Shown here: piece by piece, positions 1 to 5,644 of the stretch
How the letters are laid out: each line of letters starts with the position of its first letter
Position numbering within the stretch: position 1 is the first letter of the stretch
From: Hadesarchaea archaeon
Lineage (GTDB): Archaea > Hadarchaeota > Hadarchaeia > Hadarchaeales > Hadarchaeaceae
Assembly: GCA_029880065.1 (NCBI GenBank)
Contig: JAOUPD010000041.1
Coordinates: 1-9,008 of the forward strand
DNA length: 9,008 nt
Direction of reading: 5' to 3'
Program-made: the position numbers and the translations under genes
The notes under the pieces: generated by a model
Databases searched by the model: none
The model's input: only the letters and a program-made list of their open reading frames with translations
Told to the model about the DNA's origin: nothing

Positions 1-59
1 AGTAATCTGACCAGGTGGAAATGGGTGTAGAATTTAAACGGGCCACTCATTTTTGTCAT
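1..59 (-). CDS. Possible 5' end of an unknown gene, cut by window edge
   Basis: An open frame starts at ATG (59-57), with a second in-frame ATG at 50-48, and runs off the left edge after 19 codons. It begins MTKMSGPFKFYTHFHLVRL, which I do not recognise. The case for a real gene is a TATA-like box (85-93, minus) centred about 29 bases before the ATG, the spacing of a leaderless archaeal gene. No Shine-Dalgarno sequence precedes it. It does not look like the GatE N-terminus, although gatE often follows gatD. The visible part is too short to exclude chance. Confidence 0.3.
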   Translation of the reverse strand, partial: MTKMSGPFKFYTHFHLVRL

Positions 60-80
60 CTTTTAAAGGAGGGACTCAAG

Positions 81-185
81 GTGTCTTATAAACTTTGCGC
101 AAGTTGCTTACTGGTCGGGCAAAATGGTCTTCTTGTGGCTTGCCACGATGTGTTTCTCTTTGAACATGTCCCTCACGGAGCTTGA
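81..185 (+). CDS. Possible small protein of 34 residues with paired cysteines
   Basis: A GTG at 81 opens a 34-codon frame ending in TGA at 183-185. A strong Shine-Dalgarno match, AAAGGAGGG, sits at 65-73, seven bases before the GTG. A TATA-like ATTTAAAC lies further up at 32-39, giving an expected transcript start near 62. The peptide contains KLCASC (a CxxC pair) and later ACHD, so one could imagine a minimal metal site, but this is speculation. It overlaps the last codons of gatD on the other strand and clashes with the minus-strand gene proposed at 1-59. I recognise no family. Confidence 0.2.
   Translation: MSYKLCASCLLVGQNGLLVACHDVFLFEHVPHGA
85..93 (-). promoter_or_regulatory. TATA-like box for the gene starting at 59
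   Basis: The minus strand reads GTTTATAAG here, a good match to the archaeal TATA box. Its centre is about 29 bases before the ATG at 59, so a transcript would have almost no leader. It also lies inside the possible small plus-strand ORF at 81-185, so both readings are unlikely to be right. Confidence 0.35.
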
Positions 186-1522
186 GTAAAAGCTGGCTTC
201 AGGAAAACATCGGGTCTGGTCCTGGGAGTGATCTCGCCGGCAATGTTGCTCTGCATAATTTTCGAGACTTCTTCAATTTTTTTCACATGGCCGAGTGTGA
301 ACATGAGTTTCACGTAAGCTGTCTCCGGAAGCATGTCCTCCCCGGGTATCACGCCCAACTGGAGCAGGTCGCGACCAGTCGAGTAGACCTTCATGTCGAC
401 CCTCCCCCAGAGGCACTGCGAGGTCATCACCACCGGCACCCCCTTTGTCACGGCGCGCTTTATCCCGCCGAACAGGGATTCTGGCACGTGTCCCAGCCCG
501 GTTCCTTCGAGCACGATGCCCTTGTCCCCCGCCCTAAGCATGCCGTCGATGACGCTCGAAGGCATCCCCGGCGTGACCTTTAGGAGCGCCACCTTGGGCT
601 CGAATTTTACATCCACCTCCACTTTGCCCTTCGGGCTCGCGTGTTTGTAGTCATCGCGGAAAAGCTTCACATCGCGCTTGCTGACCTTTCCTATCGGGAT
701 GTCGTTGATGCTCATGAAGGTGTCGCGGCGGCTCGTGTGACATTTTCTAACTTTTGTCCCACGGTGGATCAAGCAGAAATCGTCCTCCGGTGAGCCGTGC
801 ATCACCACGCAAACCTCAGCGATGTCGGACTTGCTAGCCACCGTTACGGCCGAGATCAGGTTAAGGGCCGCATCGCTGCTGGGCCGGTCCGAGGAGCGCT
901 GGGACCCCACTAGCACGACTGGCCGGTGGAGCCCCTTGAGCATGAAGCTGAGCGCCGCTGCAGTGTAACCCATGGTGTCGGTGCCGTGGGCGACCACCAC
1001 GCCGGATGCCCCGCCATTTATCTCCTTCGCGATCGCCTTGCCGATTTTAACCCAGAGTTCAGGGGTCATGTGCTCGCTGAAGACGTTGCAGGCCTCCACG
1101 ACCTTGACGTTCACAAGTTCCGCGATCTCGGGGACCGCGCTGTAGATCTCCTCGGGTGTGAAGGCCGGGAAGACCGCGCCCGTCCGGTAATCGACCCTGC
1201 TCGCTATCGTCCCGCCCGTGCCGATTATCGTCACGTTTGGTTTGGAGGGGTCGGGTTTGATTTCGAGTTTTGGGACGCTGAGTTTTGGGGGTTTTCCACG
1301 CTCGAGCAGCCTGATTTTCGTGCCAGTGCCTATCTTTACACCCAAATTGTACCCACTCGGGAGTTTGAGGACTAGGTGATTTGGATCTCCGAGCTCTGTG
1401 CGGGGCATCAGCACGCCTTCGTAGCTCCTGCCCGCGTCTTCTACCTTTATTCGGTCCCCCACATTCACGGAGGCCGCCTTCAAAATTCGCTGAGCCCTGC
1501 CCCTGTATCTGGACATCACCAT
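173..1522 (-). CDS. gatD: Glu-tRNA(Gln) amidotransferase subunit D (GatD)
   Basis: GatD is the asparaginase-like half of the archaeal GatDE amidotransferase. It frees ammonia from an amide donor, and GatE uses it to turn Glu-tRNA(Gln) into Gln-tRNA(Gln) in the cytoplasm. At 449 residues the length is normal. Residues about 15-75 form the small N-terminal domain typical of GatD, followed by a type I/II asparaginase fold. Catalytic motifs are intact: GTGGTIAS (first catalytic Thr at about 102), AHGTDTM (Thr181-Asp182) and HRGTKVRK (Lys257 by alignment to asparaginases). The ATG at 1522-1520 is chosen because a TATA-like box lies 27 bases upstream, implying a leaderless mRNA. An in-frame ATG two codons later is an alternative. 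gatE is not beside it: upstream is pckA and the downstream sequence is not GatE-like, so the partner must be encoded elsewhere. Confidence 0.97.
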   Translation of the reverse strand: MVMSRYRGRAQRILKAASVNVGDRIKVEDAGRSYEGVLMPRTELGDPNHLVLKLPSGYNLGVKIGTGTKIRLLERGKPPKLSVPKLEIKPDPSKPNVTIIGTGGTIASRVDYRTGAVFPAFTPEEIYSAVPEIAELVNVKVVEACNVFSEHMTPELWVKIGKAIAKEINGGASGVVVAHGTDTMGYTAAALSFMLKGLHRPVVLVGSQRSSDRPSSDAALNLISAVTVASKSDIAEVCVVMHGSPEDDFCLIHRGTKVRKCHTSRRDTFMSINDIPIGKVSKRDVKLFRDDYKHASPKGKVEVDVKFEPKVALLKVTPGMPSSVIDGMLRAGDKGIVLEGTGLGHVPESLFGGIKRAVTKGVPVVMTSQCLWGRVDMKVYSTGRDLLQLGVIPGEDMLPETAYVKLMFTLGHVKKIEEVSKIMQSNIAGEITPRTRPDVFLKPAFTQAP

Positions 1523-1544
1523 CAGCTTACGATAATGCGCGTGG

Positions 1545-1552
1545 ACTTAAAT
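1545..1552 (-). promoter_or_regulatory. TATA-like box of gatD
   Basis: The minus strand reads ATTTAAGT, centred 27 bases before the gatD ATG. This is the distance from TATA box to transcript start in archaea, so the mRNA would begin at or next to the start codon. No good Shine-Dalgarno sequence is present, which fits a leaderless gene. Confidence 0.45.
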
Positions 1553-1626
1553 CGATAGCTCTTGCAAATTATCAGCTGCAATGGCGGCGCAGCCAGCGTC
1601 AAGCTCATACTCGGCGCATCGCAGTC

Positions 1627-1752
1627 GTGCTCACGAGATTCTTACCTATAAGAATTATCTACGCGCTTCGGTACAAGGGCGGAATTGAAGTATTCAAAGA
1701 CCAAACTGAGGAGCTCAAAACAATTTTCAAGCAGCTCTACGAGTTCTTCTGA
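1627..1752 (+). CDS. Coding-like sequence, possible small gene or gene remnant
   Basis: The 230-base spacer between gatD and pckA contains plus-strand sequence that reads like the C-terminus of a real protein: KGGIEVFKDQTEELKTIF, then a Lys/Gln/Tyr/Phe-rich end and TGA at 1750-1752. The charged amphipathic pattern and ordinary codons look like coding sequence. The frame has no convincing start: a GTG at 1627 would give 41 residues without a Shine-Dalgarno sequence or TATA box. The same frame runs back as an antisense shadow into gatD. A neighbouring frame with an ATG at 1581 reads SRAHEILTYKNYLRAS before stopping at 1688, so a frameshifted remnant is possible. It ends exactly against the pckA stop codon, tail to tail. 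I recognise no family. Confidence 0.25.
   Translation: MLTRFLPIRIIYALRYKGGIEVFKDQTEELKTIFKQLYEFF
1638..1655. repeat. Short perfect inverted repeat
   Basis: ATTCTTA (1638-1644) and TAAGAAT (1649-1655) are perfect reverse complements around a four-base centre, CCTA. It could be an operator, a weak hairpin or chance. It lies inside the coding-like stretch 1627-1752, and no gene start is placed to use it. Confidence 0.25.
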
Positions 1753-3387
1753 TTACTTAAACGCGTTGACAATTGCCGAGTTTAATCCTTTGAACTGGCT
1801 AAGCCATTCCACGCGCTCCTGTTTCAACTTGCTCACGTATGCTCTGATCTGCCCCTTGGAGTAAAATTTGGATAAATCGAATTTTTTTATGTCGATGCCT
1901 TCAACTTTTTTTGGTACGAGAATTCCAAAGTGGGGTTCTTTTTCCCATTCGATGTTGCCTCGAGCAATGCCCCTTATGATCGAAGCCATCTCCGGGATCT
2001 CGACCCGCAATACCTTTTGCTTGAAAACCTTGGTGCCATCCGCAGCTTTCTCAATTATCTCCCCAACGCCGCCCGTGTTTAGGAGGTAACACCGAACTTT
2101 GGCGGGGTACTTTTTGATAAATTCATAAAATCTGTTGCCCTCCTCACACTCATCTCCGATGATGAATGGATTTGTCCCAACTACTCTGACGGACTCTCCA
2201 ACCCTCTTGGGATCGCCGCCCGTGCTTTCTACAGACTCGCCAAGCATGAATGCTGCCGCCGCCTGCTCGGGTGTTAGCTTTGAAACGATTGGGACTACGG
2301 TGTTTCTCCTTGTTATGATGAAGATGAGAAGTCCATCCAGCCTCTTGACAGGTGGAAGATCTAGCCCCTCGCTTATGTATTGCTTGCGGAAATTCTCTCG
2401 CGGGATCACTCCCCTCCCGTTGCCCGTCAGCGTTTGATCATCGAAATCGACGTTTCCGAGATAGTCTACCATCACATTCTCCAAAATTGTGTTACGCTTG
2501 GTCGCCGCTTGGTAAAGCAAAGACTGAGTTTTTTGGTTCAGTCCTTCGGTCTTCAAGTAATACGCTTTCTCAGGCCCTAGCGTGGAGCAATCTGATTTCA
2601 TTAAAACGACATCATCCTGAACTATTTTGACTCCCTCCCCGGGCCCTTTCAAGTCGTGATCATGGCAGGTATGGGTCGTCTTGCCAGTTGCAGTTAGGCC
2701 AAAGATGAGAGCACCGTATTCCTTGATCTTTCCGGTTTTTGCATCCCTCGCGAGAATTAACTTGGAGCCTGCGTGTAGCCCCAGCATCCCGCGCTTTTTT
2801 GCATACCACATCGCCATACGTAGGAAAGCCTTCTTACACTCACCGATGTAGTTTGTGCCCAGCGCGTAGGTGACCCCTACTTCAGGGAACACCAGAGTCT
2901 GCATGTCCTTGCTCTGCCACTCTGGAATCATGACGAAGTAGAACTTTGGTCCCCTTGGTTTTTTCTTGGGTGGTGCAAGCAACGTGGCCCAAGCGTAGGC
3001 GATGCGCACCATCTCCTTGAGCTGCGTAGATATGAAAAACGTGCAGTGAGGGGTGAACTCCGACTCACCCATTGTGCGCTCGATGCAGACGAAGGGGACT
3101 CTTTTCATGTAAGCGTGAACGAGTTTCAGGGTTTGCGGCAGCTTCTCCAAGAGCTCCTTTTGCTTTGCGGTTGGGTTCCTTTGTCTAACGTCAAGGTTTC
3201 CCACGTGCACCGTTAACGGGGCAATCCTGTGTTTGACCATGGTGTGGAATACTATGTTACCCCACTTGGTACGGACACCATGTTTTTCTGATTCTTGGCG
3301 CAGCTGCTTGTAAGTGGGATGCCGGACGTTTGGCTTGTTACGCAGGTCTGTTACTGCTTTAAGGACCTCCTTTAGCACTTGTTCCAC
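1753..3387 (-). CDS. pckA: ATP-type phosphoenolpyruvate carboxykinase
   Basis: The enzyme interconverts oxaloacetate plus ATP with phosphoenolpyruvate, CO2 and ADP, linking the C4 acids to gluconeogenesis. The product is 544 residues, usual for the family. Aligned by eye to the E. coli enzyme, the active-site string is complete from about 170 on. LGTNYIGECKK gives the substrate Tyr180 and metal-ligand Lys186; LHAGS gives His205; the Walker A/kinase-1 loop is GLTATGKTT (230-238); kinase-2 is VQDDV with Asp258-Asp259; NVDFDDQTLTGNGRGV holds the conserved Arg325. The C-terminal EPHFGILVP segment also fits. The N-terminal third is divergent: I cannot find the canonical GRSPKDKF loop, and Arg104 in CIERTMGESEF is only a guess for its arginine. 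The start is a GTG with a weak GGGG upstream. It diverges from the Lrp-like gene across a shared control region, suggesting transcriptional control. Confidence 0.93.
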   Translation of the reverse strand: MEQVLKEVLKAVTDLRNKPNVRHPTYKQLRQESEKHGVRTKWGNIVFHTMVKHRIAPLTVHVGNLDVRQRNPTAKQKELLEKLPQTLKLVHAYMKRVPFVCIERTMGESEFTPHCTFFISTQLKEMVRIAYAWATLLAPPKKKPRGPKFYFVMIPEWQSKDMQTLVFPEVGVTYALGTNYIGECKKAFLRMAMWYAKKRGMLGLHAGSKLILARDAKTGKIKEYGALIFGLTATGKTTHTCHDHDLKGPGEGVKIVQDDVVLMKSDCSTLGPEKAYYLKTEGLNQKTQSLLYQAATKRNTILENVMVDYLGNVDFDDQTLTGNGRGVIPRENFRKQYISEGLDLPPVKRLDGLLIFIITRRNTVVPIVSKLTPEQAAAAFMLGESVESTGGDPKRVGESVRVVGTNPFIIGDECEEGNRFYEFIKKYPAKVRCYLLNTGGVGEIIEKAADGTKVFKQKVLRVEIPEMASIIRGIARGNIEWEKEPHFGILVPKKVEGIDIKKFDLSKFYSKGQIRAYVSKLKQERVEWLSQFKGLNSAIVNAFK

Positions 3388-3402
3388 CTAATCCCCATTT
3401 CT

Positions 3403-3415
3403 TTAAAACGTTAAC
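3403..3415. promoter_or_regulatory. Possible second operator element near the pckA start
   Basis: TTAAAACGTTAAC contains two TTAA blocks four bases apart and a GTTAAC like those in the better palindrome at 3432-3446. The GTTAAC copies at 3410 and 3431 are 21 bases apart, about two helical turns, so proteins bound at both would face the same side of the DNA. It would lie between the proposed pckA TATA box and transcript start. Confidence 0.25.
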
Positions 3416-3424
3416 CTTTTAAGC
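3416..3424. promoter_or_regulatory. TATA-like palindrome that may serve both pckA and the Lrp-like gene
   Basis: CTTTTAAG (3417-3424) reads as CTTAAAAG on the other strand, so it can act as a TATA box in both directions. At the usual 26-27 bases, transcripts would begin near 3447 rightward (about 11 bases before the regulator ATG) and near 3393 leftward (about 6 bases before the pckA GTG). A GAAA element just upstream on the minus strand resembles a BRE for pckA. Confidence 0.4.
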
Positions 3425-3431
3425 ATTTCTG

Positions 3432-3446
3432 TTAACATTATGTTAA
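3432..3446. promoter_or_regulatory. 15-base palindromic operator, probably for the Lrp-like regulator
   Basis: TTAACATTATGTTAA is a perfect 7+1+7 palindrome in the divergent spacer, ending 11 bases before the regulator's ATG. Lrp/AsnC proteins bind AT-rich palindromes of about this length as dimers and commonly control their own gene. The site covers the region between the proposed TATA box and transcript start, so binding would be expected to repress the regulator. That the neighbouring protein is the binder is inference. Confidence 0.55.
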
Positions 3447-3457
3447 AGGCATAAAAA

Positions 3458-3928
3458 ATGAGGGAACTTGACCAAAAAATACTGCTTCAACTTATAAAAG
3501 ATAGCGAACAACCAGTGACAAAAATAGCAAAAAAAGTAGGAGCCTCGAGGCAGACCGTCGCTAAGAAGATAGAACAGTTTAAAGCGGAAGGAGTTATCGC
3601 CTCCCTCACGGCCAGGCTGAACCCAGAAAAATTTGGCTTAGGCACGAAAGCTTACATCCTTTTGCACGAAGATCCGCGGGGAAAACTTAGGCGGAGAAAT
3701 GAGGCAGCTATCAAGCAATTTCATCAAGTCACGGAATTTTACCGCCTATTCGGAAGATACAGCGCGGTTCTGGAGGTCTTGGTGAGGGACAGCAAGGAGC
3801 TGACCAAGCTCGTAAAGCGTATCCACGGGCTGAAGGGTGTGAGAGAGACTGAGACCTTCATAGTCCACAGCACGGTAAAGGATGAGCCTGAAGCGCCTTA
3901 TGTAAAGATCCTGAAATCCAAGAGCTAA
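3458..3928 (+). CDS. Lrp/AsnC-family transcriptional regulator
   Basis: A 156-residue protein, the normal length for a single-polypeptide Lrp/AsnC (feast/famine) regulator. Residues about 3-50 form the winged helix-turn-helix, with VTKIAKKVGASRQTVAKKIE (20-39) as its core. Residues about 62-142 fit the RAM/effector domain: KAYILLH opens the first strand, LFGRYSAVLEVLVRD holds the G-(R)-Y turn, and GVRETETFIVHSTVK closes it. Such proteins form dimers and larger oligomers and often sense amino acids, but the effector cannot be read here. The ATG at 3458 has an AAAGG Shine-Dalgarno-like sequence eight bases upstream. It is transcribed away from pckA, with a palindrome between them, so autoregulation and control of pckA are the simplest hypotheses. 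The first 150 bases are notably A-rich, in line with the Lys-rich HTH. Confidence 0.93.
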   Translation: MRELDQKILLQLIKDSEQPVTKIAKKVGASRQTVAKKIEQFKAEGVIASLTARLNPEKFGLGTKAYILLHEDPRGKLRRRNEAAIKQFHQVTEFYRLFGRYSAVLEVLVRDSKELTKLVKRIHGLKGVRETETFIVHSTVKDEPEAPYVKILKSKS

Positions 3929-3998
3929 TGTTACTTGGCAGCGGCGCCGTCCCTCTTTTGCTCCCGCTGTGTCTAGCACGATCAGATTGGGGGGCGCA

Positions 3999-5597
3999 TC
4001 AGTTCAGCTCCTTTATCATATATGGTCCCTCGCGCTGGTAGTCGAAGCGTCTGTAGTAATTCCTCGCCCCTATGCCTGCTAGCACAATGACCTTGCGCGC
4101 GTCGAACTCTTCACGGGAAATCCGCTCCGCCTCGTGCAGCAAACTTTCGCCCCAACCCCGATGCTGCCACTCGTTTGCTCCAGCTTCTTTGCCGACCTGC
4201 ACGAGCGGGCCGTAAACATGCAGTTCTCGCACGAGCATCGATCTATCAGTTTTGATTTCGGATCTGTGAGCCTTTGGAGATGGTTCCCTTAACCTCAGGA
4301 GCCCCATCAAGATGTCCTGCTCCACATCCTCGAACGACAGAAAGAGTTCCTCGCCTTGCGAAGCCCGATATCGCTTGACTACGAGTTCTATGTCTTCAGG
4401 CTTCGGCTCTAACCCGAGCTTGTACTTCACATGCCCGACCTCACGACATCTTACGCACCGGCAGCGCGTTCCCTCTCTTCTCATTTTCTCCTGAATCAAA
4501 GTTCGTAGATCGCCTCGCTTAACGCCCTCTGCTATCAGGTCAACTGGAATGTCTCGCTGGATGCGCTGAATTCTGACCCACTTCGGCATGTGTCGCTTCA
4601 CCTCAGCGATGAGTTCCACAATTTGCTCGAAAGGATATGGCTTGTACTTTCCCCGCCGCCATAGTTCGTGGAGCTTTGTGCCCGGCATGACGAGTGTGGG
4701 GTAGATTTTCAGGGCATCGGGTTTGAATCGCTCATCCTCGAAGAGTTTTTTGAATGTATCCAAGTCCCTTTCGTAACTGGAGCCGGGAAGGTTGGGCATG
4801 CAATGATGCACCACCGCAAATCCGGCATCCTTAGCTATTCGTGTTGCCTCAACCACATCCTCCACAGTATGGCCACGATTGACGAGTTTGTAGATGTCGT
4901 CATAAAGTGTTTGCACTCCCAGCTCGACTCGCGTGGCACCGAGGCGAAGCATGAAGTCAACGTGGGGCTCCTTGCAGTAGTCGGGACGGGTTTCGAGAGT
5001 GATATCGCTGTTTCGGATCGGCGCGTCCTCGGCCGCTCGCTGTGCTTCCTCTATCGTGACCGCGCTAGCCCCAGACATCGCGTTCAGACATTGCACGGTG
5101 AACCACTCCAGATAATCGGGAGGGTAAGCAGTAAGCGTGCCACCAAACATTATCAACTCTACCTTGTCGACTTCGTGCCCTATCACCTGAAGCTGCTCGA
5201 TCCTGCTCTGCACCTGCTTGTATGGATCATAACCTGCTTGTAGGGCTCTTGCCGATGCGGGTTCTTTTCCCGTGTATGACTGTGGAACGCCGGCACTAGG
5301 TCCTCCCGGGCAGTAGATGCAGGGCTCGGGTTTCGGGCAGGGGTACGGCTTTGGCATCACCGTGATGACGGAGACCCCAGAGATCGAACGTACGGGCTTC
5401 AACCTGAGCAGTTGGATTACTCTTGCCTTCTGTTCACCAGTCGCTGCTGCCAAGAGTTCCGAGTTTCTGAACGGTTTCGATAATCCGAACTTTCGACAAG
5501 CTTGGATCTTAGCCCTAGATAGTCCTTGCGCATCAGCGATTTCACCGCTCGAGATTTTTTGTAGAATCTCTTGGTAAGCTGCCGAAGAGGTACCCAC
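3999..5597 (-). CDS. elp3: Elp3, tRNA wobble-uridine carboxymethyl synthase (radical SAM/GNAT)
   Basis: Archaeal Elp3 works without the other Elongator subunits, using S-adenosylmethionine and acetyl-CoA to begin carboxymethylation at C5 of wobble uridine 34. The 532-residue product is full length. The N-terminal tRNA-binding segment (about 8-75) contains ACRKFGLSKPFRNSELL. The radical SAM core starts at PCPKPEPCIYCPGGP, with Fe-S ligands Cys87, Cys93 and Cys96, and continues through MFGGTLTAYP (150-159) and TLETRPDYC (200-208). A zinc-type cluster TRCRCVRCREVGH (Cys379, 381, 384) joins it to the C-terminal acetyltransferase domain, with acetyl-CoA loop QHRGWG (478-483) and ARNYYRRFDY (511-520) near the end. 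The start is GTG, preceded by GGGGGAG three bases away, a short spacing. It diverges from hel308 and ends tail to tail with the Lrp-like gene, 70 bases apart. Confidence 0.96.
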   Translation of the reverse strand: MGTSSAAYQEILQKISSGEIADAQGLSRAKIQACRKFGLSKPFRNSELLAAATGEQKARVIQLLRLKPVRSISGVSVITVMPKPYPCPKPEPCIYCPGGPSAGVPQSYTGKEPASARALQAGYDPYKQVQSRIEQLQVIGHEVDKVELIMFGGTLTAYPPDYLEWFTVQCLNAMSGASAVTIEEAQRAAEDAPIRNSDITLETRPDYCKEPHVDFMLRLGATRVELGVQTLYDDIYKLVNRGHTVEDVVEATRIAKDAGFAVVHHCMPNLPGSSYERDLDTFKKLFEDERFKPDALKIYPTLVMPGTKLHELWRRGKYKPYPFEQIVELIAEVKRHMPKWVRIQRIQRDIPVDLIAEGVKRGDLRTLIQEKMRREGTRCRCVRCREVGHVKYKLGLEPKPEDIELVVKRYRASQGEELFLSFEDVEQDILMGLLRLREPSPKAHRSEIKTDRSMLVRELHVYGPLVQVGKEAGANEWQHRGWGESLLHEAERISREEFDARKVIVLAGIGARNYYRRFDYQREGPYMIKELN

Positions 5598-5644
5598 TAT
5601 CTCCCCCTAAGTTAATTTGCGTTCAAGGCTATTTTCTTGATGGT
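5598..5644. promoter_or_regulatory. 47-base divergent promoter region between elp3 and hel308
   Basis: Both promoters must fit in or overlap this spacer. Rightward, AGTTAATTT (about 5610-5618) is centred some 30 bases before the hel308 GTG at 5645, suiting a nearly leaderless mRNA. Leftward, GAAAATAG (about 5630-5637) is centred about 36 bases before the elp3 GTG, and GGGGGAG at 5601-5607 supplies a ribosome binding site. Both boxes are weak matches, so the exact elements are uncertain. Confidence 0.3.

Noticed and set aside
108..167. 19-codon minus-strand ORF five bases after the gatD stop
   Set aside because: Very short, with GAGGG only two bases from the ATG and no recognisable content; weaker than the alternatives in the same stretch.
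1381..1626. Plus-strand open frame through the start of gatD that leads into the coding-like stretch
   Set aside because: The part overlapping gatD is an antisense shadow of a certain gene; only the section after about 1627 looks coding-like.
1523..1752. Search for tRNA or C/D box RNA in the gatD-pckA spacer and in 7826-8020
   Set aside because: No T-arm consensus, cloverleaf or paired C and D boxes found by eye; ATGATGG near 7841 resembles a C box but lacks a matching D box.
4668..5243. Plus-strand open frame of 191 codons
   Set aside because: Antisense to the radical SAM domain of elp3, which is fully conserved on the other strand.
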